Shown piece by piece: positions 1-12,677 of a stretch of 64,000 bases of DNA. The notes under the pieces were generated by a model, which saw only the letters and a program-made list of their open reading frames with translations, was not told where the DNA came from and did not search any database. Origin of the DNA: Rhynchopus euleeides. Taxonomy: Eukaryota; Euglenozoa; Diplonemea; Diplonemida; Diplonemidae. The stretch spans positions 62,001-126,000 of the forward strand of contig OY723264.1 in assembly GCA_963210315.1 (NCBI GenBank), written 5' to 3'. The position numbers and the translations under genes were made by a program. The stretch's first letter is position 1, and every line of letters begins with the position of its first letter.

Positions 1-3000
1 AAGTTCTGCATGCAGGCAGCTCCTGGTTTCGCCAAGTTCTGCATGCAGGCAGCTCCTGGTTTTGCCAAGTTCTGCATGCAGGCAGCTCCTGGTTTCGCCA
101 AGTTCTGCATGCAGGCAGCTCCTGGTTTTGCCAAGTTCTGCATGCAGGCAGCTTATGGTTTTGCCAAGTTCTGCATGCAGGCAGCTCCTGGTTTTGCCAA
201 GTTCTGCATGCAGGCAGCTCCTGGTTTTGCCAAGTTCTGCATGCAGGCAGCTCCTGGTTTTGCCAAGTTCTGCATGCAGGCAGCTTATGGTTTTGCCAAG
301 TTCTGCATGCAGGCAGCTCCTGGTTTTGCCAAGTTCTGCATGCAGGCAGCTCCTGGTTTTGCCAAGTTCTGTATGCAGGCAGCTCCTGGTTTTGCCAAGT
401 TCTGCATGCAGGCAGCTCCTGGTTTCGCCAAGTTCTGCATGCAGGCAGCTCCTGGTTTTGCCAAGTTCTGCATGCAGGCAGCTCCTGGTTTTGCCAAGTT
501 CTGTATGCAGGCAGCTCCTGGTTTTGCCAAGTTCTGCATGCAGGCAGCTCCTGGTTTTGCCAAGTTCTGCATGCAGGCAGCTCCTGGTTTTGCCAAGTTC
601 TGCATGCAGGCAGCTTATGGTTTTGCCAAGTTCTGCATGCAGGCAGCTCCTGGTTTTGCCAAGTTCTGCATGCAGGCAGCTCCTGGTTTTGCCAAGTTCT
701 GTATGCAGGCAGCTCCTGGTTTTGCCAAGTTCTGCATGCAGGCAGCTCCTGGTTTTGCCAAGTTCTGTATGCAGGCAGCTCCTGGTTTTGCCAAGTTCTG
801 CATGCAGGCAGCTCCTGGTTTCGCCAAGTTCTGCATGCAGGCAGCTCCTGGTTTTGCCAAGTTCTGCCTGCAGGCAGCTCCTGGTTTTGCCAAGTTCTGT
901 ATGCAGGCAGCTCCTGGTTTTGCCAAGTTCTGTATGCAGGCAGCTTATGGTTTTGCCAAGTTCTGCACGCAGGCAGCTCCTGGTTTTGCCAAGTTCTGTA
1001 TGCAGGCAGCTCCTGGTTTTGCCAAGTTCTGTATGCAGGCAGCTTATGGTTTTGCCAAGTTCTGCACGCAGGCAGCTCCTGGTTTTGCCAAGTTCTGTAT
1101 GCAGGCAGCTCCTGGTTTTGCCAAGTTCTGCATGCAGGCAGCTCCTGGTTTTGCCAAGTTCTGTATGCAGGCAGCTCCTGGTTTTGCCAAGTTCTGTATG
1201 CAGGCAGCTCCTGGTTTTGCCAAGTTCTGCATGCAGGCAGCTCCTGGTTTTGCCAAGTTCTGTATGCAGGCAGCTCCTGGTTTTGCCAAGTTCTGTATGC
1301 AGGCAGCTCCTGGTTTTGCCAAGTTCTGCATGCAGGCAGCTCCTGGTTTTGCCAAGTTCTGTATGCAGGCAGCTCCTGGTTTTGCCAAGTTCTGTATGCA
1401 GGCAGCTCCTGGTTTTGCCAAGTTCTGTATGCAGGCAGCTCCTGGTTTTGCCAAGTTCTGTATGCAGGCAGCTCCTGGTTTTGCCAAGTTCTGCATGCAG
1501 GCAGCTCCTGGTTTTGCCAAGTTCTGTATGCAGGCAGCTCCTGGTTTTGCCAAGTTCTGTATGCAGGCAGCTCCTGGTTTTGCCAAGTTCTGCATGCAGG
1601 CAGCTCCTGGTTTTGCCAAGTTCTGTATGCAGGCAGCTCCTGGTTTTGCCAAGTTTTGCATGCAGGCAGCTCCTGGTTTTGCCAAGTTCTGTATGCAGGC
1701 AGCTCCTGGTTTTGCCAAGTTCTGCATGCAGGCAGCTCCTGGTTTTGCCAAGTTCTGTATGCAGGCAGCTCCTGGTTTTGCCAAGTTTTGCATGCAGGCA
1801 GCTCCTGGTTTTGCCAAGTTCTGTATGCAGGCAGCTCCTGGTTTTGCCAAGTTCTGTATGCAGGCAGCTCCTGGTTTTGCCAAGTTCTGTATGCAGGCAG
1901 CTCCTGGTTTTGCCAAGTTCTGTATGCAGGCAGCTCCTGGTTTTGCCAAGTTCTGCATGCAGGCAGCTCCTGGTTTTGCCAAGTTCTGTATGCAGGCAGC
2001 TCCTGGTTTTGCCAAGTTCTGCATGCAGGCAGCTCCTGGTTTTGCCAAGTTCTGTATGCAGGCAGCTCCTGGTTTTGCCAAGTTCTGTATGCAGGCAGCT
2101 CCTGGTTTTGCCAAGTTCTGTATGCAGGCAGCTCCTGGTTTTGCCAAGTTCTGCATGCAGGCAGCTCCGGGTTTTGCCAAGTTCTGTATGCAGGCAGCTC
2201 CTGGTTTTGCCAAGTTCTGTATGCAGGCAGCTCCTGGTTTTGCCAAGTTCTGTATGCAGGCAGCTCCTGGTTTTGCCAAGTTCTGTATGCAGGCAGCTCC
2301 TGGTTTTGCCAAGTTCTGTATGCAGGCAGCTCCTGGTTTTGCCAAGTTCTGCATGCAGGCAGCTCCTGGTTTTGCCAAGTTCTGTATGCAGGCAGCTCCT
2401 GGTTTTGCCAAGTTCTGTATGCAGGCAGCTCCTGGTTTTGCCAAGTTCTGTATGCAGGCAGCTCCTGGTTTTGCCAAGTTCTGCATGCAGGCAGCTCCTG
2501 GTTTTGCCAAGTTCTGTATGCAGGCAGCTCCTGGTTTTGCCAAGTTCTGTATGCAGGCAGCTCCTGGTTTTGCCAAGTTCTGTATGCAGGCAGCTCCTGG
2601 TTTTGCCAAGTTCTGCATGCAGGCAGCTCCTGGTTTTGCCAAGTTCTGTATGCAGGCAGCTCCTGGTTTTGCCGAGTTCTGTATGCAGGCAGCTCCTGGT
2701 TTTGCCAAGTTCTGCATGCAGGCAGCTCCTGGTTTTGCCAAGTTCTGTATGCAGGCAGCTTATGGTTTTGCCAAGTTCTGCACGCAGGCAGCTCCTGGTT
2801 TTGCCAAGTTCTGCATGCAGGCAGCTCCTGGTTTTGCCAAGTTCTGTATGCAGGCAGCTCCTGGTTTTGCCAAGTTCTGTATGCAGGCAGCTCTTGGTTT
2901 TGCAAAGTTCTGCACGCAGGCAGCTCCTGGTTTTGCCAAGTTCTGCATGCAGGCAGCTCCTGGTTTTGCCAAGTTCTGTATGCAGGCAGCTCCTGGTTTT

Positions 3001-6000
3001 GCCAAGTTCTGTATGCAGGCAGCTCCTGGTTTTGCCAAGTTCTGCATGCAGGCAGCTCCTGGTTTTGCCAAGTTCTGTATGCAGGCAGCTCCTGGTTTTG
3101 CCGAGTTCTGTATGCAGGCAGCTCCTGGTTTTGCCAAGTTCTGCATGCAGGCAGCTCCTGGTTTTGCCAAGTTCTGTATGCAGGCAGCTCCTGGTTTTGC
3201 CAAGTTCTGCATGCAGGCAGCTCCGGGTTTTGCCAAGTTCTGTATGCAGGCAGCTCCTGGTTTTGCCAAGTTCTGTATGCAGGCAGCTCCTGGTTTTGCC
3301 AAGTTCTGTATGCAGGCAGCTCCTGGTTTTGCCAAGTTCTGTATGCAGGCAGCTCCTGGTTTTGCCAAGTTCTGTATGCAGGCAGCTCCTGGTTTTGCCA
3401 AGTTCTGTATGCAGGCAGCTGATGGTTTTGCCAAGTTCTGTACGCAGGCAGCTCCTGGTTTTGCCAAGTTCTGTATGCAGGCAGCTCCTGGTTTTGCCAA
3501 GTTCTGCATGCAGGCAGCTCCTGGTTTTGCCAAGTTCTGTATGCAGGCAGCTCCTGGTTTTGCCAAGTTCTGTATGCAGGCAGCTCCTGGTTTTGCCAAG
3601 TTCTGTATGCAGGCAGCTCCTGGTTTTGCCAAGTTCTGTATGCAGGCAGCTTATGGTTTTGCCAAGTTCTGCACGCAGGCAGCTCCTGGTTTTGCCAAGT
3701 TCGGCATGCAGGCAGCTCCTGGTTTTGCCAAGTTCTGTATGCAGGCAGCTCCTGGTTTTGCCAAGTTCTGTATGCAGGCAGCTCCTGGTTTTGCCAAGTT
3801 CTGCATGCAGGCAGCTCCTGGTTTTGCCAAGTTCTGTATGCAGGCAGCTCCTGGTTTTGCCAAGTTCTGTATGCAGGCAGCTGATGGTTTTGCCAAGTTC
3901 TGTACGCAGGCAGCTCCTGGTTTTGCCAAGTTCTGTATGCAGGCAGCTCCTGGTTTTGCCAAGTTCTGTATGCAGGCAGCTCCTGGTTTTGCCAAGTTCT
4001 GCATGCAGGCAGCTCCTGGTTTTGCCAAGTTCTGTATGCAGGCAGCTCCTGGTTTTGCCAAGTTCTGCATGCAGGCAGCTCCTGGTTTTGCCAAGTTCTG
4101 TATGCAGGCAGCTCCTGGTTTTGCCAAGTTCTGCATGCAGGCAGCTCCGGGTTTTGCCAAGTTCTGTATGCAGGCAGCTCCTGGTTTTGCCAAGTTCTGT
4201 ATGCAGGCAGCTCCTGGTTTTGCCAAGTTCTGTATGCAGGCAGCTCCTGGTTTTGCCAAGTTCTGTATGCAGGCAGCTCCTGGTTTTGCCAAGTTCTGTA
4301 TGCAGGCAGCTCCTGGTTTTGCCAAGTTCTGCATGCAGGCAGCTCCTGGTTTTGCCAAGTTCTGTATGCAGGCAGCTCCTGGTTTTGCCAAGTTCTGTAT
4401 GCAGGCAGCTCCTGGTTTTGCCAAGTTCTGTATGCAGGCAGCTCCTGGTTTTGCCAAGTTCTGTATGCAGGCAGCTCCTGGTTTTGCCAAGTTCTGTATG
4501 CAGGCAGCTCCTGGTTTTGCCAAGTTCTGCATGCAGGCAGCTCCTGGTTTTGCCAAGTTCTGTATGCAGGCAGCTCCTGGTTTTGCCAAGTTCTGTATGC
4601 AGGCAGCTCCTGGTTTTGCCAAGTTCTGTATGCAGGCAGCTGATGGTTTTGCCAAGTTCTGTATGCAGGCAGCTCCTGGTTTTGCCAAGTTCTGTATGCA
4701 GGCAGCTCCTGGTTTTGCCAAGTTCTGTATGCAGGCAGCTCCTGGTTTTGCCAAGTTCTGCATGCAGGCAGCTCCTGGTTTTGCCAAGTTCTGTATGCAG
4801 GCAGCTCCTGGTTTTGCCAAGTTCTGTATGCAGGCAGCTCCTGGTTTTGCCAAGTTCTGCATGCAGGCAGCTCCTGGTTTTGCCAAGTTCTGTATGCAGG
4901 CAGCTCCTGGTTTTGCCAAGTTCTGTATGCAGGCAGCTGATGGTTTTGCCAAGTTCTGTACGCAGGCAGCTCCTGGTTTTGCCAAGTTCTGTATGCAGGC
5001 AGCTCCTGGTTTTGCCAAGTTCTGTATGCAGGCAGCTCCTGGTTTTGCCAAGTTCTGCATGCAGGCAGCTCCTGGTTTTGCCAAGTTCTGTATGCAGGCA
5101 GCTCCTGGTTTTGCCAAGTTCTGCATGCAGGCAGCTCCTGGTTTTGCCAAGTTCTGTATGCAGGCAGCTCCTGGTTTTCCCAAGTTCTGTATGCAGGCAG
5201 CTCCTGGTTTTGCCAAGTTCTGTATGCAGGCAGCTCCTGGTTTTGCCAAGTTCTGTATGCAGGCAGCTCCTGGTTTTGCCAAGTTCTGCATGCAGGCAGC
5301 TCCTGGTTTTGCCAAGTTCTGTATGCAGGCAGCTCCTGGTTTTGCCAAGTTCTGTATGCAGGCAGCTCCTGGTTTTGCCAAGTTCTGCATGCAGGCAGCT
5401 CCTGGTTTTGCCAAGTTCTGTATGCAGGCAGCTCCTGGTTTTGCCAAGTTCTGTATGCAGGCAGCTCCTGGTTTTGCCAAGTTCTGTATGCAGGCAGCTC
5501 CTGGTTTTGCCAAGTTCTGTATGCAGGCAGCTCCTGGTTTTGCCAAGTTCTGCATGCAGGCAGCTCCTGGTTTTGCCAAGTTCTGTATGCAGGCAGCTCC
5601 TGGTTTTGCCAAGTTCTGTATGCAGGCAGCTCCTGGTTTTGCCAAGTTCTGCATGCAGGCAGCTCCTGGTTTTGCCAAGTTCTGTATGCAGGCAGCTCCT
5701 GGTTTTGCCAAGTTCTGCATGCAGGCAGCTCCTGGTTTTGCCAAGTTCTGTATGCAGGCAGCTCCTGGTTTTGCCAAGTTCTGTATGCAGGCAGCTCCTG
5801 GTTTTGCCAAGTTCTGTATGCAGGCAGCTCCTGGTTTTGCCAAGTTCTGTATGCAGGCAGCTCCTGGTTTTGCCAAGTTCTGTATGCAGGCAGCTCCTGG
5901 TTTTGCCAAGTTCTGCATGCAGGCAGCTCCTGGTTTTGCCAAGTTCTGTATGCAGGCAGCTCCTGGTTTTGCCAAGTTCTGTATGCAGGCAGCTCCTGGT

Positions 6001-8330
6001 TTTGCCAAGTTCTGTATGCAGGCAGCTCCTGGTTTTGCAAAGTTCTGCACGCAGGCAGCTCCTGGTTTTGCCAAGTTCTGCATGCAGGCAGCTCCTGGTT
6101 TTGCCAGGTTCTGTATGCAGGCAGCTCCTGGTTTTGCCAAGTTCTGCATGCAGACAGCTCCTGGTTTTGCCAAGTTCTGCATGCAGGCAGCTCCTGGTTT
6201 TGCCAAGTTCTGTATGCAGGCAGCTCCTGGTTTTGCCAAGTTCTGTATGCAGGCAGCTCCTGGTTTTGCCAAGTTCTGTATGCAGGCAGCTCCTGGTTTT
6301 GCCAAGTTCTGTATGCAGGCAGCTCCTGGTTTTGCCAAGTTCTGTATGCAGGCAGCTCCTGGTTTTGCCAAGTTCTGTATGCAGGCAGCTCCTGGTTTTG
6401 CCAAGTTCTGCATGCAGGCAGCTCCTGGTTTTGCCAAGTTCTGCATGCAGGCAGCTCCTGGTTTTGCCAAGTTCTGTATGCAGGCAGCTCCTGGTTTTGC
6501 CAAGTTCTGTATGCAGGCAGCTCCTGGTTTTGCCAAGTTCTGTATGCAGGCAGCTCCTGGTTTTGCCAAGTTCTGTATGCAGGCAGCTCCTGGTTTTGCC
6601 AAGTTCTGTATGCAGGCAGCTCCTGGTTTTGCCAAGTTCCGTATGCAGGCAGCTCCTGGTTTTGCCAAGTTCTGCATGCAGGCAGCTCCTGGTTTTGCCA
6701 AGTTCTGTATGCAGGCAGCTCCTGGTTTTGCCAAGTTCTGTATGCAGGCAGCTCCTGGTTTTGCCAAGTTCTGTATGCAGGCAGCTCCTGGTTTTGCCAA
6801 GTTCTGTATGCAGGCAGCTCCTGGTTTTGCCAACTTCTGTATGCAGGCAGCTCCTGGTTTTGCCACGTTCTGCATGCAGGCAGCTCCTGGTTTTGCCAAG
6901 TTCTGTATGCAGGCAGCTCCTGGTTTTGCCAAGTTCTGTATGCAGGCAGCTCCTGGTTTTGCCAAGTTCTGTATGCAGGCAGCTCCTGGTTTTGCCAAGT
7001 TCTGTATGCAGGCAGCTCCTGGTTTTGCCAAGTTCTGTATGCAGGCAGCTCCTGGTTTTGCCAAGTTCTGTATGCAGGCAGCTCCTGGTTTTGCCAAGTT
7101 CTGCATGCAGGCAGCTCCTGGTTTTGCCAAGTTCTGTATGCAGGCAGCTCCTGGTTTTGCCAAGTTCTGTATGCAGGCAGCTCCTGGTTTTGCCAAGTTC
7201 TGTATGCAGGCAGCTCCTGGTTTTGCAAAGTTCTGCACGCAGGCAGCTCCTGGTTTTGCCACGTTCTGCATGCAGGCAGCTCCTGGTTTTGCCAAGTTCT
7301 GTATGCAGGCAGCTCCTGGTTTTGCCAGGTTCTGTATGCAGGCAGCTCCTGGTTTTGCCAAGTTCTGTATGCAGGCAGCTCCTGGTTTTGCCAAGTTCTG
7401 TATGCAGGCAGCTCCTGGTTTTGCCAAGTTCTGTATGCAGGCAGCTCCTGGTTTTGCCAAGTTCTGCATGCAGGCAGCTCCTGGTTTTGCCAAGTTCTGT
7501 ATGCAGGCAGCTCCTGGTTTTGCCAAGTTCTGTATGCAGGCAGCTCCTGGTTTTGCCAAGTTCTGTATGCAGGCAGCTCCTGGTTTTGCAAAGTTCTGCA
7601 CGCAGGCAGCTCCTGGTTTTGCCACGTTCTGCATGCAGGCAGCTCCTGGTTTTGCCAAGTTCTGTATGCAGGCAGCTCCTGGTTTTGCCAGGTTCTGTAT
7701 GCAGGCAGCTCCTGGTTTTGCCAAGTTCTGTATGCAGGCAGCTCCTGGTTTTGCCAAGTTCTGTATGCAGGCAGCTCCTGGTTTTGCCAAGTTCTGTATG
7801 CAGGCAGCTCCTGGTTTTGCCAAGTTCTGTATGCAGGCAGCTCCTGGTTTTGCCAAGTTCTGCATGCAGACAGCTCCTGGTTTTGCCAAGTTCTGTATGC
7901 AGGCAGCTCCTGGTTTTGCCAAGTTCTGTATGCAGGCAGCTCCTGGTTTTGCCAAGTTCTGTATGCAGGCAGCTGATGGTTTTGCCAAGTTCTGTACGCA
8001 GGCAGCTCCTGGTTTTGCCAAGTTCTGTATGCAGGCAGCTCCTGGTTTTGCCAAGTTCTGCATGCAGGCAGCTCCTGGTTTTGCCAAGTTCTGTATGCAG
8101 GCAGCTCCTGGTTTTGCCAAGTTCTGTATGCAGGCAGCTCCTGGTTTTGCCAAGTTCTGCATGCAGACAGCTCCTGGTTTTGCCAAGTTCTGTATGCAGG
8201 CAGCTCCTGGTTTTGCCAAGTTCTGTATGCAGGCAGCTCCTGGTTTTGCCAAGTTCTGCATGCAGGCAGCTCCTGGTTTTGCCAAGTTCTGTATGCAGGC
8301 AGCTCCTGGTTTTGCCAAGTTCTGTATGCA

Positions 8331-10736
8331 GGCAGCTTATGGTTCTGCCACGTTCTGCACGCAGGCAGCTCCTGGTTTTGCAAAGTTCTGCACGCAGGCA
8401 GCTCCTGGTTTTGCCACGTTCTGCATGCAGGCAGCTCCTGGTTTTGCCAAGTTCTGTATGCAGGCAGCTCCTGGTTTTGCCAGGTTCTGTATGCAGGCAG
8501 CTCCTGGTTTTGCCAAGTTCTGTATGCAGGCAGCTCCTGGTTTTGCCAAGTTCTGTATGCAGGCAGCTCCTGGTTTTGCCAAGTTCTGCATGCAGGCAGC
8601 TCCTGGTTTTGCCAAGTTCTGCATGCAGGCAGCTCCTGGTTTTGCCAAGTTCTGTATGCAGGCAGCTCCTGGTTTTGCCAAGTTCTGTATGCAGGCAGCT
8701 CCTGGTTTTGCCAAGTTCTGTATGCAGGCAGCTCCTGGTTTTGCCAAGTTCTGTATGCAGGCAGCTCCTGGTTTTGCCAAGTTCTGTATGCAGGCAGCTC
8801 CTGGTTTTGCCAAGTTCCGTATGCAGGCAGCTCCTGGTTTTGCCAAGTTCTGCATGCAGGCAGCTCCTGGTTTTGCCAAGTTCTGTATGCAGGCAGCTCC
8901 TGGTTTTGCCAAGTTCTGTATGCAGGCAGCTCCTGGTTTTGCCAAGTTCTGTATGCAGGCAGCTCCTGGTTTTGCCAAGTTCTGTATGCAGGCAGCTCCT
9001 GGTTTTGCCAAGTTCTGTATGCAGGCAGCTCCTGGTTTTGCCAACTTCTGTATGCAGGCAGCTCCTGGTTTTGCCACGTTCTGCATGCAGGCAGCTCCTG
9101 GTTTTGCCAAGTTCTGTATGCAGGCAGCTCCTGGTTTTGCCAAGTTCTGTATGCAGGCAGCTCCTGGTTTTGCCAAGTTCTGTATGCAGGCAGCTCCTGG
9201 TTTTGCCAAGTTCTGTATGCAGGCAGCTCCTGGTTTTGCCAAGTTCTGTATGCAGGCAGCTCCTGGTTTTGCCAAGTTCTGTATGCAGGCAGCTCCTGGT
9301 TTTGCCAAGTTCTGCATGCAGGCAGCTCCTGGTTTTGCCAAGTTCTGTATGCAGGCAGCTCCTGGTTTTGCCACGTTCTGTATGCAGGCAGCTCCTGGTT
9401 TTGCCAAGTTCTGTATGCAGGCAGCTCCTGGTTTTGCCAAGTTCTGTATGCAGGCAGCTCCTGGTTTTGCAAAGTTCTGCACGCAGGCAGCTCCTGGTTT
9501 TGCCACGTTCTGCATGCAGGCAGCTCCTGGTTTTGCCAAGTTCTGCATGCAGACAGCTCCTGGTTTTGCCAAGTTCTGTATGCAGGCAGCTCCTGGTTTT
9601 GCCAAGTTCTGTATGCAGGCAGCTCCTGGTTTTGCCAAGTTCTGCATGCAGGCAGCTCCTGGTTTTGCCAAGTTCTGTATGCAGGCAGCTCCTGGTTTTG
9701 CCAAGTTCTGTATGCAGGCAGCTTATGGTTCTGCCACGTTCTGCACGCAGGCAGCTCCTGGTTTTGCAAAGTTCTGCACGCAGGCAGCTCCTGGTTTTGC
9801 CACGTTCTGCATGCAGGCAGCTCCTGGTTTTGCCAAGTTCTGTATGCAGGCAGCTCCTGGTTTTGCCAGGTTCTGTATGCAGGCAGCTCCTGGTTTTGCC
9901 AAGTTCTGTATGCAGGCAGCTCCTGGTTTTGCCAAGTTCTGTATGCAGGCAGCTCCTGGTTTTGCCAAGTTCTGCATGCAGGCAGCTCCTGGTTTTGCCA
10001 AGTTCTGCATGCAGGCAGCTCCTGGTTTTGCCAAGTTCTGTATGCAGGCAGCTCCTGGTTTTGCCAAGTTCTGTATGCAGGCAGCTCCTGGTTTTGCCAA
10101 GTTCTGTATGCAGGCAGCTCCTGGTTTTGCCAAGTTCTGTATGCAGGCAGCTCCTGGTTTTGCCAAGTTCTGTATGCAGGCAGCTCCTGGTTTTGCCAAG
10201 TTCCGTATGCAGGCAGCTCCTGGTTTTGCCAAGTTCTGCATGCAGGCAGCTCCTGGTTTTGCCAAGTTCTGTATGCAGGCAGCTCCTGGTTTTGCCAAGT
10301 TCTGTATGCAGGCAGCTCCTGGTTTTGCCAAGTTCTGTATGCAGGCAGCTCCTGGTTTTGCCAAGTTCTGTATGCAGGCAGCTCCTGGTTTTGCCAAGTT
10401 CTGTATGCAGGCAGCTCCTGGTTTTGCCAACTTCTGTATGCAGGCAGCTCCTGGTTTTGCCACGTTCTGCATGCAGGCAGCTCCTGGTTTTGCCAAGTTC
10501 TGTATGCAGGCAGCTCCTGGTTTTGCCAAGTTCTGTATGCAGGCAGCTCCTGGTTTTGCCAAGTTCTGTATGCAGGCAGCTCCTGGTTTTGCCAAGTTCT
10601 GTATGCAGGCAGCTCCTGGTTTTGCCAAGTTCTGTATGCAGGCAGCTCCTGGTTTTGCCAAGTTCTGTATGCAGGCAGCTCCTGGTTTTGCCAAGTTCTG
10701 CATGCAGGCAGCTCCTGGTTTTGCCAAGTTCTGTAT
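8331..10736. repeat. 1386-bp (42-unit) higher-order repeat
   Basis: The distinctive variant pair (CTTATGGTTCTGCC followed by ACGTTCTGCACG) occurs at 8331 and 9717, exactly 42 units apart. About 30 following units match variant for variant, including the TTCCG, CCAACTTC and CCACG variants, before the copies diverge after about 9350 and 10736. Related blocks with the same landmark appear near 13508, 15659, 17247, 18268 and 19127. Confidence 0.75.
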
Positions 10737-11246
10737 GCAGGCAGCTCCTGGTTTTGCCAAGTTCTGTATGCAGGCAGCTCCTGGTTTTGCCAAGTTCTGT
10801 ATGCAGGCAGCTCCTGGTTTTGCAAAGTTCTGCACGCAGGCAGCTCCTGGTTTTGCCACGTTCTGCATGCAGGCAGCTCCTGGTTTTGCCAAGTTCTGTA
10901 TGCAGGCAGCTCCTGGTTTTGCCAGGTTCTGTATGCAGGCAGCTCCTGGTTTTGCCAAGTTCTGTATGCAGGCAGCTCCTGGTTTTGCCAAGTTCTGTAT
11001 GCAGGCAGCTCCTGGTTTTGCCAAGTTCTGTATGCAGGCAGCTCCTGGTTTTGCCAAGTTCTGCATGCAGGCAGCTCCTGGTTTTGCCAAGTTCTGTATG
11101 CAGGCAGCTCCTGGTTTTGCCAAGTTCTGTATGCAGGCAGCTCCTGGTTTTGCCAAGTTCTGTATGCAGGCAGCTCCTGGTTTTGCAAAGTTCTGCACGC
11201 AGGCAGCTCCTGGTTTTGCCACGTTCTGCATGCAGGCAGCTCCTGG

Positions 11247-11312
11247 ACGGACCCAAGTGCCTCACACCGGTTCTCTCCCCACCCGGTGGTCCACCTGACG
11301 GGCAAGTAAAAA
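11247..11312 (+). mobile_element. 66-bp poly(A)-tailed retro-insertion in the satellite, copy 1
   Basis: Non-satellite sequence ending in AAAAA, flanked by GGCAGCTCCTGG at 11235-11246 and again at 11313-11324, a 12-bp target-site duplication. The interior can form a hairpin from CACCGG and CCGGTG arms. The reverse complement of the same sequence lies at 51540-51612, next to the 3' end of element A. The simplest reading is a 5'-truncated copy of A's 3' tail, or a SINE sharing that tail. The net gain of 78 bp fits the satellite phase exactly. Confidence 0.8.
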
Positions 11313-12611
11313 GGCAGCTCCTGGTTTTGCCAAGTTCTGTATGCAGGCAGCTCCTGGTTTTGCCAGGTTCTGTATGCAGGCAGCTCCTGGTTTTGCCAAG
11401 TTCTGTATGCAGGCAGCTCCTGGTTTTGCCAAGTTCTGTATGCAGGCAGCTCCTGGTTTTGCCAAGTTCTGTATGCAGGCAGCTCCTGGTTTTGCCAAGT
11501 TCTGTATGCAGGCAGCTCCTGGTTTTGCCAAGTTCTGTATGCAGGCAGCTTATGGTTTTGCCAAGTTCTGTATGCAGGCAGCTCCTGGTTTTGCCAAGTT
11601 CTGTATGCAGGCAGCTCCTGGTTTTGCCAAGTTCTGTATGCAGGCAGCTCCTGGTTTTGCCAAGTTCTGCATGCAGGCAGCTCCTGGTTTTGCCAAGTTC
11701 TGTATGCAGGCAGCTCCTGGTTTTGCCAAGTTCTGTATGCAGGCAGCTCCTGGTTTTGCCAAGTTCTGTATGCAGGCAGCTGATGGTTTTGCCAAGTTCT
11801 GTACGCAGGCAGCTCCTGGTTTTGCCAAGTTCTGTATGCAGGCAGCTCCTGGTTTTGCCAAGTTCTGCATGCAGGCAGCTCCTGGTTTTGCCAAGTTCTG
11901 TATGCAGGCAGCTCCTGGTTTTGCCAAGTTCTGTATGCAGGCAGCTCCTGGTTTTGCCAAGTTCTGCATGCAGACAGCTCCTGGTTTTGCCAAGTTCTGT
12001 ATGCAGGCAGCTCCTGGTTTTGCCAAGTTCTGTATGCAGGCAGCTCCTGGTTTTGCCAAGTTCTGCATGCAGGCAGCTCCTGGTTTTGCCAAGTTCTGTA
12101 TGCAGGCAGCTCCTGGTTTTGCCAAGTTCTGTATGCAGGCAGCTCCTGGTTTTGCCAAGTTCTGTATGCAGGCAGCTCCTGGTTTTGCAAAGTTCTGCAC
12201 GCAGGCAGCTCCTGGTTTTGCCACGTTCTGCATGCAGGCAGCTCCTGGTTTTGCCAAGTTCTGTATGCAGGCAGCTCCTGGTTTTGCCAGGTTCTGTATG
12301 CAGGCAGCTCCTGGTTTTGCCAAGTTCTGTATGCAGGCAGCTCCTGGTTTTGCCAAGTTCTGTATGCAGGCAGCTCCTGGTTTTGCCAAGTTCTGTATGC
12401 AGGCAGCTCCTGGTTTTGCCAAGTTCTGCATGCAGGCAGCTCCTGGTTTTGCCAAGTTCTGTATGCAGGCAGCTCCTGGTTTTGCCAAGTTCTGTATGCA
12501 GGCAGCTCCTGGTTTTGCCAAGTTCTGTATGCAGGCAGCTCCTGGTTTTGCAAAGTTCTGCACGCAGGCAGCTCCTGGTTTTGCCACGTTCTGCATGCAG
12601 GCAGCTCCTGG

Positions 12612-12677
12612 ACGGACCCAAGTGCCTCACACCGGTTCTCTCCCCACCCGGTGGTCCACCTGACGGGCAAGTAAAAA
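12612..12677 (+). mobile_element. 66-bp poly(A)-tailed retro-insertion, copy 2 (duplicated)
   Basis: This appears identical to the insertion at 11247-11312, with the same GGCAGCTCCTGG duplication at 12600-12611 and 12678-12689. Because the flanking variant units also match at a 1365-bp offset, this is a segmental copy of the first insertion and not an independent event. Confidence 0.8.
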